Source: Candidatus Eiseniibacteriota bacterium
GTDB lineage: Bacteria; Orphanbacterota; Orphanbacteria; Orphanbacterales; Orphanbacteraceae
DNA length: 64,000 nucleotides
Direction of reading: 5' to 3'
NCBI GenBank assembly: GCA_024276995.1
Contig: JAJRWB010000001.1
Span: 124,001 to 188,000 of the forward strand
Part shown: piece by piece, positions 34,952 through 43,380 of the stretch
Numbering within the stretch: position 1 is the first letter of the stretch
How the letters are laid out: each line of letters starts with the position of its first letter
Notes under the pieces: generated by a model
What the model was told of the DNA's origin: nothing
Seen by the model: only the letters and a program-made list of their open reading frames with translations
Database searches by the model: none
Position numbers and translations under genes: made by a program

Positions 34952-36207
34952 GCGGTTTTCCCCCCCCCGCCCGCCAGGCGCCGGGCGACGGAATCGAGAT
35001 CGGCGTCGATCTCCGGCGGCATCGGGAGGAGTGAAGAGGTGGCGGCGACATCCTTCAAACCGTGTCCGGTGACGAGGAGCACCACCCGTTCGTTCTTCCC
35101 CACCAGGCCCCGCCGGAGCGCCTCCTCCGCGCCGGCGAGCGAGGCGGCCGCCGACGGCTCGGCGAAAATCCCCGTGTGCGACGCAAGTGTCCGGATCGCC
35201 TCGAGGATCGCCCCATCGGACACGGCGAGCGCCGCGCCGTTCGTCTCCTTCAGCATGGCGAGCGCGCGGACGGCGTCGCGGGGATGGCCGACCGAAATCG
35301 AGTCGGCCACCGTCTTCGCGCGGATCGGTTTTACCGCGCCGTTCGTCTCGAAAGCGGTCACGAGGGGCGACGCCCCTTCCGCCTGCACGGCGATCAGCCG
35401 CGGAACGCGCTCGATCCAGCCGAGTTCCTTCATCTGGAAGAATCCCTTGCCGATCCCGCCGAGGATGTTACCGTCTCCCGTCGGGACGATCACCACGTCG
35501 GGCGTCTCCCACCGGAGCGCCCGTGCGATCTCGAAGGCCGCCGTCTTCTTTCCTTCCACGGTGTACGGGTTGACCCCCGTGGAGCGCGAATACCAGCCGA
35601 ACCGCGCCGCCGCCTTCTCGCAAAGGTCGAAGGCATCGTCGTAACTCCCTCGAACACGGAAGATTCGAGCGCCGGCGATCCGGATCTGGGTCAGCTTCGC
35701 CGGTGGGGCGTCGGCGGGAAGGAAGATGATGCTCTCCATGCCGAGGGCCGCCGCGATTCCGGCGAGCGAGGCGGCGGCGTTTCCGGTAGAGGCGCACGCC
35801 ACGGTGGCGATGCCGCACTCTTTCGCACGGAGCGCCGCCACGAGGGAAGCGCGGTCCTTGAACGACGCGGTCGGGTTTCCCGTATCGTCCTTCACGTAAA
35901 GTCGCTCGATACCGACGCGACGGGCGAGGGCCGCCGTCTCATAAAGGGGCGTTCCACCCACCCGGAGCGGGGGCGGACCGAAGTCGTCGTGGAGCGGCAG
36001 GAGAGGGTGGAAACGCCAGAGCGAGTCGTCCGTGGAGCGGTCGATCGCATCCCGGTCGATGAGGCGCCGCAGGTCATCGAAATCCCAGACCATGTCGAGA
36101 TTCCCGCCGCAGGCGGGGCAGGTGGAGTGGTCGGTCTCCGGCCCTTCTTCCGCGCCGCATTCGAGGCAACGGAAGAGACGGACCGCATCGGCGGGACGGC
36201 GGGCCAT
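34948..36207 (-). CDS. thrC: Threonine-synthase-like PLP enzyme
   Basis: 419 residues, fold-type II PLP enzyme. An N-terminal zinc ribbon (FRCLECGAEEG, TCPACGGNLD) is followed by TPLYE, the PLP Lys in NPTASFKDRAS, the phosphate-related ACASTGNAAAS, IVPTGDGNILGGIGKGF and a C-terminal LVTGHGLKD. This is the archaeal-type threonine synthase form. In Escherichia coli the matching slot next to ygeW and ygeY holds ygeX, a diaminopropionate ammonia-lyase of the same fold, so this protein might act on a related amino acid rather than phosphohomoserine. Sequence favours threonine synthase. Confidence 0.8.
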   Translation of the reverse strand: MARRPADAVRLFRCLECGAEEGPETDHSTCPACGGNLDMVWDFDDLRRLIDRDAIDRSTDDSLWRFHPLLPLHDDFGPPPLRVGGTPLYETAALARRVGIERLYVKDDTGNPTASFKDRASLVAALRAKECGIATVACASTGNAAASLAGIAAALGMESIIFLPADAPPAKLTQIRIAGARIFRVRGSYDDAFDLCEKAAARFGWYSRSTGVNPYTVEGKKTAAFEIARALRWETPDVVIVPTGDGNILGGIGKGFFQMKELGWIERVPRLIAVQAEGASPLVTAFETNGAVKPIRAKTVADSISVGHPRDAVRALAMLKETNGAALAVSDGAILEAIRTLASHTGIFAEPSAAASLAGAEEALRRGLVGKNERVVLLVTGHGLKDVAATSSLLPMPPEIDADLDSVARRLAGGGGKTA

Positions 36208-36214
36208 CGTTCAC

Positions 36215-37201
36215 CTACCTCATGGTGAGCGCCATGAGCGCCTTGGCGGTGTGCAGGCGGTTCTCCGCCTCGTCGAACACCACCGAATGGGGTCCGTCGA
36301 TCACCTCGTCGGTCACCTCGCTCCCCCGGTCGGCGGGGAGGCAATGCATGTAGATCGAATCGGCATCGGTCAGTCCGATCCGCCTTTCGTCACAGATCCA
36401 CGACGTGTATTTCTTTCCCACGGCGAGCGATTCCTCCGGCTTGTGGAAGAGATCGCGACATCCCCAACTCTTCGGGTAGACGATCTGGGCTCCTTCGAAG
36501 GCCTCGTCCATCTCGTGGACCACCCGGAACGCCCCTCCCGATTCGGCGGCGTTCTTCCTGGCCCTCTCGAGGGTATGGGGCATCAGCTCGAACTCGACCG
36601 GGTGGGCGAGCGTGACATCCATGCCATAGCGGGTCATCAGCATGATCAGCCCCTGGGGAACCGACATCGGTTTCGCGTACGACGGCGCGTACGCCCACGA
36701 GACACCGATCTTCATCCCCTTCAGGTTCCGGCCGAACTTCTCCCGGATCGTCATCAGGTCGGCGAGCGTCTGGCACGGATGATCGATGTCGCACTGCATG
36801 TTGATCACCGGCTTGTCCGCGTGTTTCGCCACCTCCCTCATGTACGCGTTCCCTTCACCCGGCACGAGGTCGTGGCGGATGGCGATGGCGTGGCCGTAGC
36901 GCGACAGGATGATCCCCGTGTCGCGCGGCGACTCGCCGTGGGAGATCTGGCTCGTGGCGGCGTCGATGAAGTGGGCATGCCCGCCGAGCTGGGTGATCCC
37001 CGCCTCGAACGAGTTTCTCGTCCGCGTCGACTTATCGAAGAAGAAAAGGAAGATCGTCTTGTCCGGAAGGAGTCTGTGCGGCTCGCCGGCGCGGAACTTC
37101 GTCTTCAGGTCCGCCGATACGTCGAGCGCCGTGTCGATCTCGGCGGTCGTCCAGTCGCTCGTCTCGATGTAGTCCCTTCCCACGAGGGCGTCGGTGATCA
37201 T
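36215..37201 (-). CDS. ygeW: YgeW-type carbamoyltransferase
   Basis: 328 residues of the aspartate/ornithine carbamoyltransferase superfamily. The carbamoyl-phosphate loop DKSTRTRNSFEAG, DHPCQTLADLMTI, the YgeW-like SWAYAPSYAKPMSVPQG, TLAHPVEFELMP and HCLPADRG are visible; the pattern of the SWAYAPSY loop marks the knotted YgeW group rather than ordinary ornithine carbamoyltransferase. It is shorter than E. coli YgeW. Substrate is unsettled for this group; a role in catabolic ureido or purine-derived compounds is suspected. AAGGAGA precedes the ATG at 37201. Confidence 0.85.
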   Translation of the reverse strand: MITDALVGRDYIETSDWTTAEIDTALDVSADLKTKFRAGEPHRLLPDKTIFLFFFDKSTRTRNSFEAGITQLGGHAHFIDAATSQISHGESPRDTGIILSRYGHAIAIRHDLVPGEGNAYMREVAKHADKPVINMQCDIDHPCQTLADLMTIREKFGRNLKGMKIGVSWAYAPSYAKPMSVPQGLIMLMTRYGMDVTLAHPVEFELMPHTLERARKNAAESGGAFRVVHEMDEAFEGAQIVYPKSWGCRDLFHKPEESLAVGKKYTSWICDERRIGLTDADSIYMHCLPADRGSEVTDEVIDGPHSVVFDEAENRLHTAKALMALTMR

Positions 37202-37219
37202 GGCAGCGGGTCTCCTTTT

Positions 37220-38416
37220 CTATTTTCCTTTCACTCTTCCACGGAGCGACCTCGGAAGCGCCGCGTAGAACGCCGCCGACTTCACGAGATGGTCGACGGG
37301 ACAGCGATCTCCCGTGGAATGGGCGAATTTCTCTTCCGACGGACCGAAGCCGATGGTCGGGATCTTGGCGGTGCCCATCGTGTAAACCCCGTTCGTGGAG
37401 AACGTCCAGAAACCGATTCTCGGGCGGCGGCGGAAGAGTTCCCGGTACGCGTCCACGCCCGCCTGCACGAGGGGATGGCCTTCGGGGAGCTTCCACGTGG
37501 GATAGTATTTTTCCACCGGGAGAACATGACCTTTATAGCTCGGCCGTTCGTATCTAAGAATTTCGACTTTCCCCTTCGCGCCGACCACCTTGCGCACCTC
37601 GGCGAGGGCGGACCGCTTCGTCTCCCCCGCGGTGAGCCTCCTGTCGAGATAGATCACCGCCCTGTCCGGGACGGCGTTGAGCGAGGGGGTGCGGCACTCG
37701 ATCTTCGACACGGCGATCGTCCCTTTCCCCAGCTCTGCGTCCTTCTTCAGACGGCGGTTGAGCTTCTCGATGCCCGCCACCACGGGCGCCATGGCGTAGA
37801 CGGCGTTCACCCCCCGCTCCGGCGCGCTCGCGTGGCACGACTTCCCCTTCACCGTGACCTTCATCTCCATCCGTCCGCGGTGTCCACGGTAGATCTTCAA
37901 ACCGGTGCTCTCGCCGAGACAGACGAAGTCGGGCCGCGTGCCGTCTTCCTCTACGAGGGAGCGGTAGGGAAGGCCGTCGCAATCCTCCTCCATCACCGAG
38001 CCGACGACGAGCACGGTGAAACCGGCGTCGAGAGCGAGGTCGCGGATGATTCTTCCGCCATAAACCATCGAGGCGAGTCCCCCCTTGTTGTCCGACGTCC
38101 CCCTCCCCCACACGCTGCCCCCCGTGACCTTTCCCCGGACGGGATCGTGCGCCCACGCCGCCGGATCGCCGACACCCACCGTGTCGATGTGGGAATCGAA
38201 AAGGATCGTCTTCGGACCGTTGCCGATTCTCCCGATCACGCTTCCGAGTGCGTCGGTGCGCACTTCATCGTAGCCGAGGTCGGCCATCTCCGAGCCGATC
38301 CGCTCGACCACCTTCTCTTCCTCCGTGCTGAAGGAAGGGATGGCGACGATGTCGCGCAAGAAGCGGACGACCTTCTTTTCGTACTTCGCCGAACGATCGA
38401 GGATTGCATTCTTCAT
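37220..38416 (-). CDS. ygeY: YgeY-type M20 peptidase/deacylase
   Basis: 398 residues, M20 metallopeptidase family. Zinc-site motifs are ILFDSHIDTV, GRGTSDNKGGLAS, GSVMEEDCDGLPY, a LGESTGLKI segment and a C-terminal GPSEEKFAHSTGD; the dimerisation lid follows GHRGRMEMKVTVKGKSCHAS split by family spacing. The YgeY group is tied to selenium and purine catabolic loci and is expected to hydrolyse an amide such as an N-carbamoyl or N-acyl amino acid. I chose the ATG at 38416 (GGGAGAAG seven bases upstream) over longer starts. Confidence 0.88.
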   Translation of the reverse strand: MKNAILDRSAKYEKKVVRFLRDIVAIPSFSTEEEKVVERIGSEMADLGYDEVRTDALGSVIGRIGNGPKTILFDSHIDTVGVGDPAAWAHDPVRGKVTGGSVWGRGTSDNKGGLASMVYGGRIIRDLALDAGFTVLVVGSVMEEDCDGLPYRSLVEEDGTRPDFVCLGESTGLKIYRGHRGRMEMKVTVKGKSCHASAPERGVNAVYAMAPVVAGIEKLNRRLKKDAELGKGTIAVSKIECRTPSLNAVPDRAVIYLDRRLTAGETKRSALAEVRKVVGAKGKVEILRYERPSYKGHVLPVEKYYPTWKLPEGHPLVQAGVDAYRELFRRRPRIGFWTFSTNGVYTMGTAKIPTIGFGPSEEKFAHSTGDRCPVDHLVKSAAFYAALPRSLRGRVKGK

Positions 38417-38461
38417 GCTGCTTCTTCTCCCGCCGCCCGACATCGACGCCGACGGCATTGA

Positions 38462-39802
38462 TCATGCCTTTTCTTCGAAGCGCCGCCACAGTTCGACGGC
38501 ACATTCGTCACAGCGGCGCGCCAATTCCTCTTGATCCACCTCCGCGAAACGACCGTGACCATACACCCGCCGGCCCGCGACGAAAACCTGTTCCACCGGC
38601 GCGTGAAGAACGCCGAGGAGCCAGTGGGCCGCCGCGTTGTGTCTATGCACCGGCGTGGGCGGCCTGTAGTCGACGATCACCGCGTCGCCGGTTCGACCGG
38701 GACGGAGTTCTCCCGGCGCGGGGTCGAAGAGCGTGGAGGCGAGTCTCGCGTTTCCGATCCATGCGAGAGTGCACGGGAGGTCGAAGGGAATCGAGCGGTC
38801 CTCTTCCGCCATCCTGTGAACTGCGCCGGCGGCGAGTGCTTCCGGGGCGAGACTGGCGCACATGCCGTCCGAGCCGAGGCAGACGGTGACGCCCGCGTCG
38901 AGAAGGGCGGGGACCGGCGAGCGGCCCACGGCGTTCGCGCCGTTCGAAAGAACCTGGTGGGTGACGAACACCTCCCGCTCCGCGAGAAGGGCGATGTCGT
39001 CGCCGTCGACGTGCACCGCGTGGCCGGCGATGGCGCCCTTCCGCAGGACGCCTAAATCGGCGAGACGGTGCGCGGTGGAGCGAAACCCCTCCGCACGCGC
39101 CGCCTCGCCGTCCTCGGTCCCCTCGTCCATGTGGAGATGGATCGGCCTTCCCGTCTCGTCGGCCAGGGCGACGAGGCGGGAAAGGGTCTTGGCCGAGAGG
39201 GTGAACGAAGCGTGGCCGCCTATGGCGCCGGCGAGAAGAGGCGCAGGCTCCCCGTCCAGTCGCCGGGCGAAACGGCGGTTTTCCTCGAGCCCTTCGGAAC
39301 ATTTCTCCGGGCCGTCCCGGTCGGACACTTCGTACGCCGCGGCGAGGCGAATTCCCGTCTCCGCCGCGGCGAGAGCGAGCACATCGAGAGAGCCGGCGGC
39401 CGCGTTCGGACTCGAGTGATGATCGACCAGCGTGGTGACTCCGCAGCGAAGGGCCTCCGTCATCCCTGCGAGGGCGTTCCAGCGGATCGAGTCGTGGTCG
39501 AGCAACTCGTCGAATCGCCACCAGAGCCGCTCGAGAATCTCCCGGAACGTTTCGGCCGGAGCGCCGGGCAGATCGATCCCCCGGGCCAGGGTGCCGTAGA
39601 GATGGGTGTGGGCGTCGATCAGTCCGGGAACGATCATCGCCCCGCCGGCGTCGACGACGTCGGCGTTTCGCGTATCCACGTCTTCCATCTTCCCGACGGC
39701 GGTGATCACGCCGTTTTCGATTCGCACGGCGCCGGGACGGAAGACGTCGCACCGCTCCCCGAAGGTGAGAAGCGTGCCGTTGCGTATGACCAGAGGCGTC
39801 AC
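38462..39802 (-). CDS. ssnA: SsnA-type amidohydrolase
   Basis: 446 residues, amidohydrolase superfamily (guanine/chlorohydrolase branch). It has the N-terminal metal motif PGLIDAHTHLYGTLARG, LVDHHSSPNAAAGS, GGHASFTLSAKTL, the second His pair HLHMDEGTEDGE, AGHAVHVDGDDI and the catalytic Asp in VCLGSDGMCASLAPEAL. SsnA accompanies the ygeW/ygeY/xdh loci and is a putative aminohydrolase of a purine-derived compound. The GTG start at 39802 has AAAGGAGGG upstream. Confidence 0.88.
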   Translation of the reverse strand: MTPLVIRNGTLLTFGERCDVFRPGAVRIENGVITAVGKMEDVDTRNADVVDAGGAMIVPGLIDAHTHLYGTLARGIDLPGAPAETFREILERLWWRFDELLDHDSIRWNALAGMTEALRCGVTTLVDHHSSPNAAAGSLDVLALAAAETGIRLAAAYEVSDRDGPEKCSEGLEENRRFARRLDGEPAPLLAGAIGGHASFTLSAKTLSRLVALADETGRPIHLHMDEGTEDGEAARAEGFRSTAHRLADLGVLRKGAIAGHAVHVDGDDIALLAEREVFVTHQVLSNGANAVGRSPVPALLDAGVTVCLGSDGMCASLAPEALAAGAVHRMAEEDRSIPFDLPCTLAWIGNARLASTLFDPAPGELRPGRTGDAVIVDYRPPTPVHRHNAAAHWLLGVLHAPVEQVFVAGRRVYGHGRFAEVDQEELARRCDECAVELWRRFEEKA

Positions 39803-39846
39803 CCCTTTTCCCTCCTTTCCGCGAAGGCGTGCGCGGTGCGAGCCCG

Positions 39847-41202
39847 TCAAGTGCGACCGAGCCTCCTCGACGCGGCGCGGTGCCTCTCGAGAAGCCGGGG
39901 AAGATCGACGGTAAGGAGCCGTCCGCTCCGCACGACGCATCGCCCTTCGATGAAAAGCGTATGAACCCGCGCCGGCCCGCACAGGACGATCGCCGCCAGC
40001 GGATCGCCCGCGCCGGAGAAAGCGATGTCGTCGAGGGAGAAAAGGGCGATGTCGGCGCGCCGTCCCGGCGCGATTCTCCCCGTGTCGTCTCGGCCGAGGA
40101 CTTCCGCGCCTCCCCGCGTCGCCCAGCGGAGCACCTCGTCGGTCCCCAGTCGCGCGGCGCCGTAGCGGATCCTTCCGAGGAGGAGCGCCTGGCGCACTTC
40201 GGCGGAAAGGGACGAACCGTCGTTCGATGCGGAGCCGTCGACGCCCAGACCGAGGGGAACGCCGGCGGCGTGAAGATCGACCGTTGCGGCGATGCCCGAG
40301 GCGAGACGCATATTCGATTGCGGACAATGGGCGATGCCGCAGCGCGCACCGCCGAGCCGGGCGATCTCGCCGCGATCGAAGTGGATGCCGTGAGCGAGCC
40401 ACGTGCGGCCGGTGAGCCAGCCGGTTCGCTCGAGGTAATCGAGGGGTCTCACGCCGAACTTCTCGATGCAGTATTCCTCTTCATCCACCGTCTCGGCGAG
40501 ATGGGTGTGAAGCTTCACATCGTAAGATTCAGCGAGGCGGGCCGTTTCGATCATGAGCGACTCGGTGACCGAGAAGGGGGAACACGGCGCGAGCGCGACA
40601 CGGAGCATCGAACCGGCGGAGGGATCGTGGTATTTCTCCACCATTCGCACCGAGTCGTCGAGAATCGTCTTCTCATCTTGCACCACCGTGTCGGGCGGAA
40701 GGCCGCCGTCCTTTTCGGAGAGGCACATGCTCCCCCGACCGGCGTGGAAGCGGATGCCGATCTCGCCCGCCGCTTCGATCGCCGCGTCGATCGGGTCGGT
40801 GCAGGCGGCGCTGAAAAGGTAGTGGTGGTCCGACGTGAGGGTGCACCCGGAAAGCATCAGCTCGGCCATGGCGGTGAGCGCCGCGGTGTGGACGCCCTCC
40901 CTGTCGATCCTCTCCCACACCGGGTAGAGCGTCTTCAACCAGTCGAACAGCTCCGCGTCCGCCGCGCCGGGCCATGCCCTCGTCAGTGTATGGGAGAAAT
41001 GGTGATGCGTGTTGACGAGTCCGGGGAGGAGCACCATGCCGGAGGCGTCGACCGTCTCATCGAACGGCCCCTCCGGCTCGGCGCCCGGTTCCCCCACTTC
41101 GGTGATGACGCCGTCGCGGAAGGCGACGAATCCGCCGCGGATCTCCCGCACCGATTCATCGAGAATCGCCACCGTTTCGGCGTCATGGATCAGCGTTCTC
41201 AC
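39847..41202 (-). CDS. 8-oxoguanine deaminase / amidohydrolase
   Basis: 451 residues, amidohydrolase superfamily. Visible are LLPGLVNTHHHFSHTLTR, TLTSDHHYLFSAACTD, LAPCSPFSVTESLM, the metal motif LHTHLAETVDEEEYC, WLAHGIHFDRGEI, GIAHCPQSNMRLASG and the catalytic Asp in LGVDGSASNDGSSL. This set matches the 8-oxoguanine/isoxanthine deaminases (and more widely the atrazine/S-adenosylhomocysteine deaminase branch), which deaminate 8-oxoguanine to urate. It is first in the seven-gene cluster. The GTG at 41202 follows GAGGAGGG. Confidence 0.88.
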   Translation of the reverse strand: MRTLIHDAETVAILDESVREIRGGFVAFRDGVITEVGEPGAEPEGPFDETVDASGMVLLPGLVNTHHHFSHTLTRAWPGAADAELFDWLKTLYPVWERIDREGVHTAALTAMAELMLSGCTLTSDHHYLFSAACTDPIDAAIEAAGEIGIRFHAGRGSMCLSEKDGGLPPDTVVQDEKTILDDSVRMVEKYHDPSAGSMLRVALAPCSPFSVTESLMIETARLAESYDVKLHTHLAETVDEEEYCIEKFGVRPLDYLERTGWLTGRTWLAHGIHFDRGEIARLGGARCGIAHCPQSNMRLASGIAATVDLHAAGVPLGLGVDGSASNDGSSLSAEVRQALLLGRIRYGAARLGTDEVLRWATRGGAEVLGRDDTGRIAPGRRADIALFSLDDIAFSGAGDPLAAIVLCGPARVHTLFIEGRCVVRSGRLLTVDLPRLLERHRAASRRLGRT

Positions 41203-41267
41203 CGATTCCCTCCTCGTCGGCCTGCGACCTGCGCGGCCGGAACGGCGGCAGCTTATCAGATATCCCC

Positions 41268-41297
41268 TTGACACGCCAGCGTGTCGCGCTCTACCTT
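41268..41297 (+). promoter_or_regulatory. Promoter for the glycerophosphodiesterase gene
   Basis: TTGACA (41268-41273), an 18-base spacer and TACCTT (41292-41297). The -35 and spacer overlap the palindrome at 41270-41285, as expected for a repressed promoter. Confidence 0.45.
41270..41285. promoter_or_regulatory. 16-base palindrome GACACGCCAGCGTGTC, operator-like
   Basis: Two perfect 7-base arms (GACACGC / GCGTGTC) flank CA. It lies in the divergent region between the 8-oxoguanine deaminase cluster and the glycerophosphodiesterase, overlapping the -35 and spacer of the plus promoter. The regulator is unknown. Confidence 0.5.
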
Positions 41298-41363
41298 ACA
41301 AGGCTGATCGTTCAGCGGAGGCTTTACGATGCCGATAAGCGGACCGACCACGGAGGCACCACG

Positions 41364-42125
41364 TTGACGGAAAAGAGGCTTCTTCGCATCGGACACCGGG
41401 GGGCGCCCTCCCACTTCTGGGAGAACACGATCCAGTCGATCCAGAAGGCGATCGAACTGGGCGTCGACATGGTGGAGTTCGATATCCGCAGGACGCTCGA
41501 CAACCACTTCGTCCTCTTCCACGCCGACAGCATCCGCCGTTTCCCCTTCCGCGGCAAGATCGGCCGCAAGCCGCTGCGCGATCTTCTCGAACATCGCGTC
41601 GGTCCGGGTGAGCGGATTCCCCTCCTTCAGGAGGCGATCGACGCGATCAAGGGGAAAGCGTACATGAACATCGACCTGAAAGCGCCGGGCGGCGAGGAGG
41701 ATCTCGTCGAGATGCTCGTTCGCAAAGGGGTCGAAAACCAGGTACTCGTGAGTTCCAACTTCGCGAAGAGCCTGAAGAGGATCAAGGACCTCGAGCCGAA
41801 GATCCGCACCGGCATCTCCATTCCGAAAGATTGGTTCGGTGTCTCCCGGGTGCGGGACAACCATCCCGTCTCGTGGTCCGCCATCTGGCTTCTCCGCCAC
41901 ACGATCCGTTTCTGGGCGCTGAGGAGGATCCGGGCGGCGGAGGCGGACGCGGTGATGGTCTATTACCGGCTCCTCACGCCGAATCTCGTGGAGAAGCTCC
42001 ACAATCTCGGCATGCAGGTGTTCGCTTATACCGTGGACGATGCGCGTTCGATCCAGAAGGTGATCGACATGGGCGTGCAGGGAATCGCCTCGAACCGGCC
42101 CGAACTGCTCGTGCGCGGCACCTGA
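41364..42125 (+). CDS. Glycerophosphodiester phosphodiesterase
   Basis: 253 residues of the GDPD family (TIM barrel). The N-terminal LLRIGHRGAPSHFWENT, VDMVEFDIRRTLDNHFVLFH (general acid/base His and Glu-x-Asp metal ligands) and the C-terminal VFAYTVDDARSIQKVIDMGV with GIASNRPELL match the family, which releases glycerol 3-phosphate and an alcohol. There is no signal peptide, so it should be cytoplasmic. The TTG at 41364 follows GGAGG with a seven-base gap. Confidence 0.92.
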   Translation: MTEKRLLRIGHRGAPSHFWENTIQSIQKAIELGVDMVEFDIRRTLDNHFVLFHADSIRRFPFRGKIGRKPLRDLLEHRVGPGERIPLLQEAIDAIKGKAYMNIDLKAPGGEEDLVEMLVRKGVENQVLVSSNFAKSLKRIKDLEPKIRTGISIPKDWFGVSRVRDNHPVSWSAIWLLRHTIRFWALRRIRAAEADAVMVYYRLLTPNLVEKLHNLGMQVFAYTVDDARSIQKVIDMGVQGIASNRPELLVRGT

Positions 42126-42149
42126 TCCTCCCCGGCCGCCGCCCGGCGG

Positions 42150-43235
42150 CTACGCCCGTCGCGCGAACTTCTGAACGAGCAGGGAAATCAGCCCACCGAA
42201 GAGAATGTACGCGGTGATCCCTTCGACGAGGAGGAGCGCCTCGCCCGCCCCCGAGGCGGGCGTCCCCCCCGACCAGCCGAGAGTGATCAGGTGGGTGGCG
42301 GCGTCGTAGAACGGTGCCGCCGGGCCGGGAGGTGTGGCGGTGATCACGGCGCCGGGGAGAAGGGCGCGAACCACGCCGAAGAGGAGGGCGAGGGCACCAT
42401 AGACGGCGCACCACCTGCCGATCGAACGGCCGCAGTCGGAGGTGATCTTCCAGAGCCGGTAGAGTGCCGGGTGTCTTTCGTGGAACTCGGTGAGAAACTG
42501 GTAATCTCTTATGTCCCGCACCAGGCCGGGGAAGAGTCCCGGGTCGATGGCCGACGTGTCGATGTGGGAGAAGCGGGTGTGCAGGTCGTACTTCACGTTT
42601 ACGAAGTTCGTCGCCCTGTCGAGCTTCACCTCCCTCAGGCTTGCCCCCTCGAAATTGGCGCTCGACATATTCGCCCCGGCGAGATCGGTCTGTTCGAGGT
42701 TCGACCGGGAAAGATCGGCTTTCCAGAAATTCGCGAGGCTCCCCTTGGCGAGCCAGAGGTTCGTACCGGTCAGGTTCGCCTGGATCAGGTGGGCGTTCAG
42801 GAGATCCGCCTCGATGAGCGTTGTCCCCTGGAGGTTCGCCCCCTTCAGGTTCGCGTAGCGGAGCACCCCCCTCCTCAGCGAGGCGCCCGAGAGATTACAC
42901 CCTTCCAGGAGGGCATCCTCGAGCTCCGCCTGGTCGAGATTGGCGCCGCTCAGGTCGGCGTGGCGCAGGTCCGCCCGGTTGAGGCACGCGCCTTCGAGAT
43001 TGACGAAGCGGAGGACCGAGCCGTAGAGGCAGGCGTTCTGAAGGTTCATGCCGGACAGGTCGAGCCCCTCGAGCCAGGCGCCCGAGAGATTTCTCCTCTC
43101 CGCGAGGGCGCCGATCACGTCCTCCCTCGACTTGATCCTCTCCGGGTCGTGCCAGAAGCACCAGGGAGAATCGATCGCCGCCTGCTCGGCGCACCGGAAG
43201 TGGTTGCGGGGATCCTGAAATTGACATGGCTTCAT
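42150..43235 (-). CDS. Pentapeptide-repeat protein with C-terminal two-helix channel-like domain
   Basis: 361 residues. An N-terminal Cys/His segment (CQFQDPRNHFRC, CFWHDPERI) is followed by about 18 pentapeptide repeats (A[N/D]LxG type, residues about 50-220) forming a right-handed helix, and then two transmembrane helices with a pore-like loop (YDAATHLITLGWSGGTP) as in ion-channel (Ion_trans_2) modules. It may be a gated channel with a pentapeptide cytoplasmic domain. The ATG at 43235 sits about eight bases after a strong -10, implying a leaderless transcript. Confidence 0.82.
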   Translation of the reverse strand: MKPCQFQDPRNHFRCAEQAAIDSPWCFWHDPERIKSREDVIGALAERRNLSGAWLEGLDLSGMNLQNACLYGSVLRFVNLEGACLNRADLRHADLSGANLDQAELEDALLEGCNLSGASLRRGVLRYANLKGANLQGTTLIEADLLNAHLIQANLTGTNLWLAKGSLANFWKADLSRSNLEQTDLAGANMSSANFEGASLREVKLDRATNFVNVKYDLHTRFSHIDTSAIDPGLFPGLVRDIRDYQFLTEFHERHPALYRLWKITSDCGRSIGRWCAVYGALALLFGVVRALLPGAVITATPPGPAAPFYDAATHLITLGWSGGTPASGAGEALLLVEGITAYILFGGLISLLVQKFARRA

Positions 43236-43242
43236 GTATCCC

Positions 43243-43271
43243 ATTATAGGGCACCGAGGGAGGTGTCTCAA
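43243..43271 (-). promoter_or_regulatory. Strong promoter giving a leaderless mRNA
   Basis: On the minus strand TTGAGA (43271-43266), 17-base spacer and TATAAT (43248-43243). The expected start of transcription coincides with the ATG at 43235, leaving no room for a ribosome binding site. Confidence 0.65.
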
Positions 43272-43380
43272 GGGAAGGGACGGCGGGGCGTTCAGTTTCT
43301 TCTTGCCCGGACAACCGATTGCCTTCAGAATGAACCGTTATGAATGCGATTCTGTTCAACCTCGCGCAACAGGGCCGGTG

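Noticed and set aside
32700-41202. Search for in-frame TGA selenocysteine codons in the selenium-linked cluster
   Set aside because: Each gene is open from start to end with intact motifs; no interior TGA was seen, so none of these is a visible selenoprotein.
42135-42150. GC-rich hairpin GCCGCC/GGCGGC between the glycerophosphodiesterase and the pentapeptide gene
   Set aside because: No U tract on either side; it may be chance in GC-rich DNA.
42500-43100. Repetitive pattern resembling a direct-repeat or CRISPR array
   Set aside because: It is the coding sequence of pentapeptide repeats; units vary and lack spacers.
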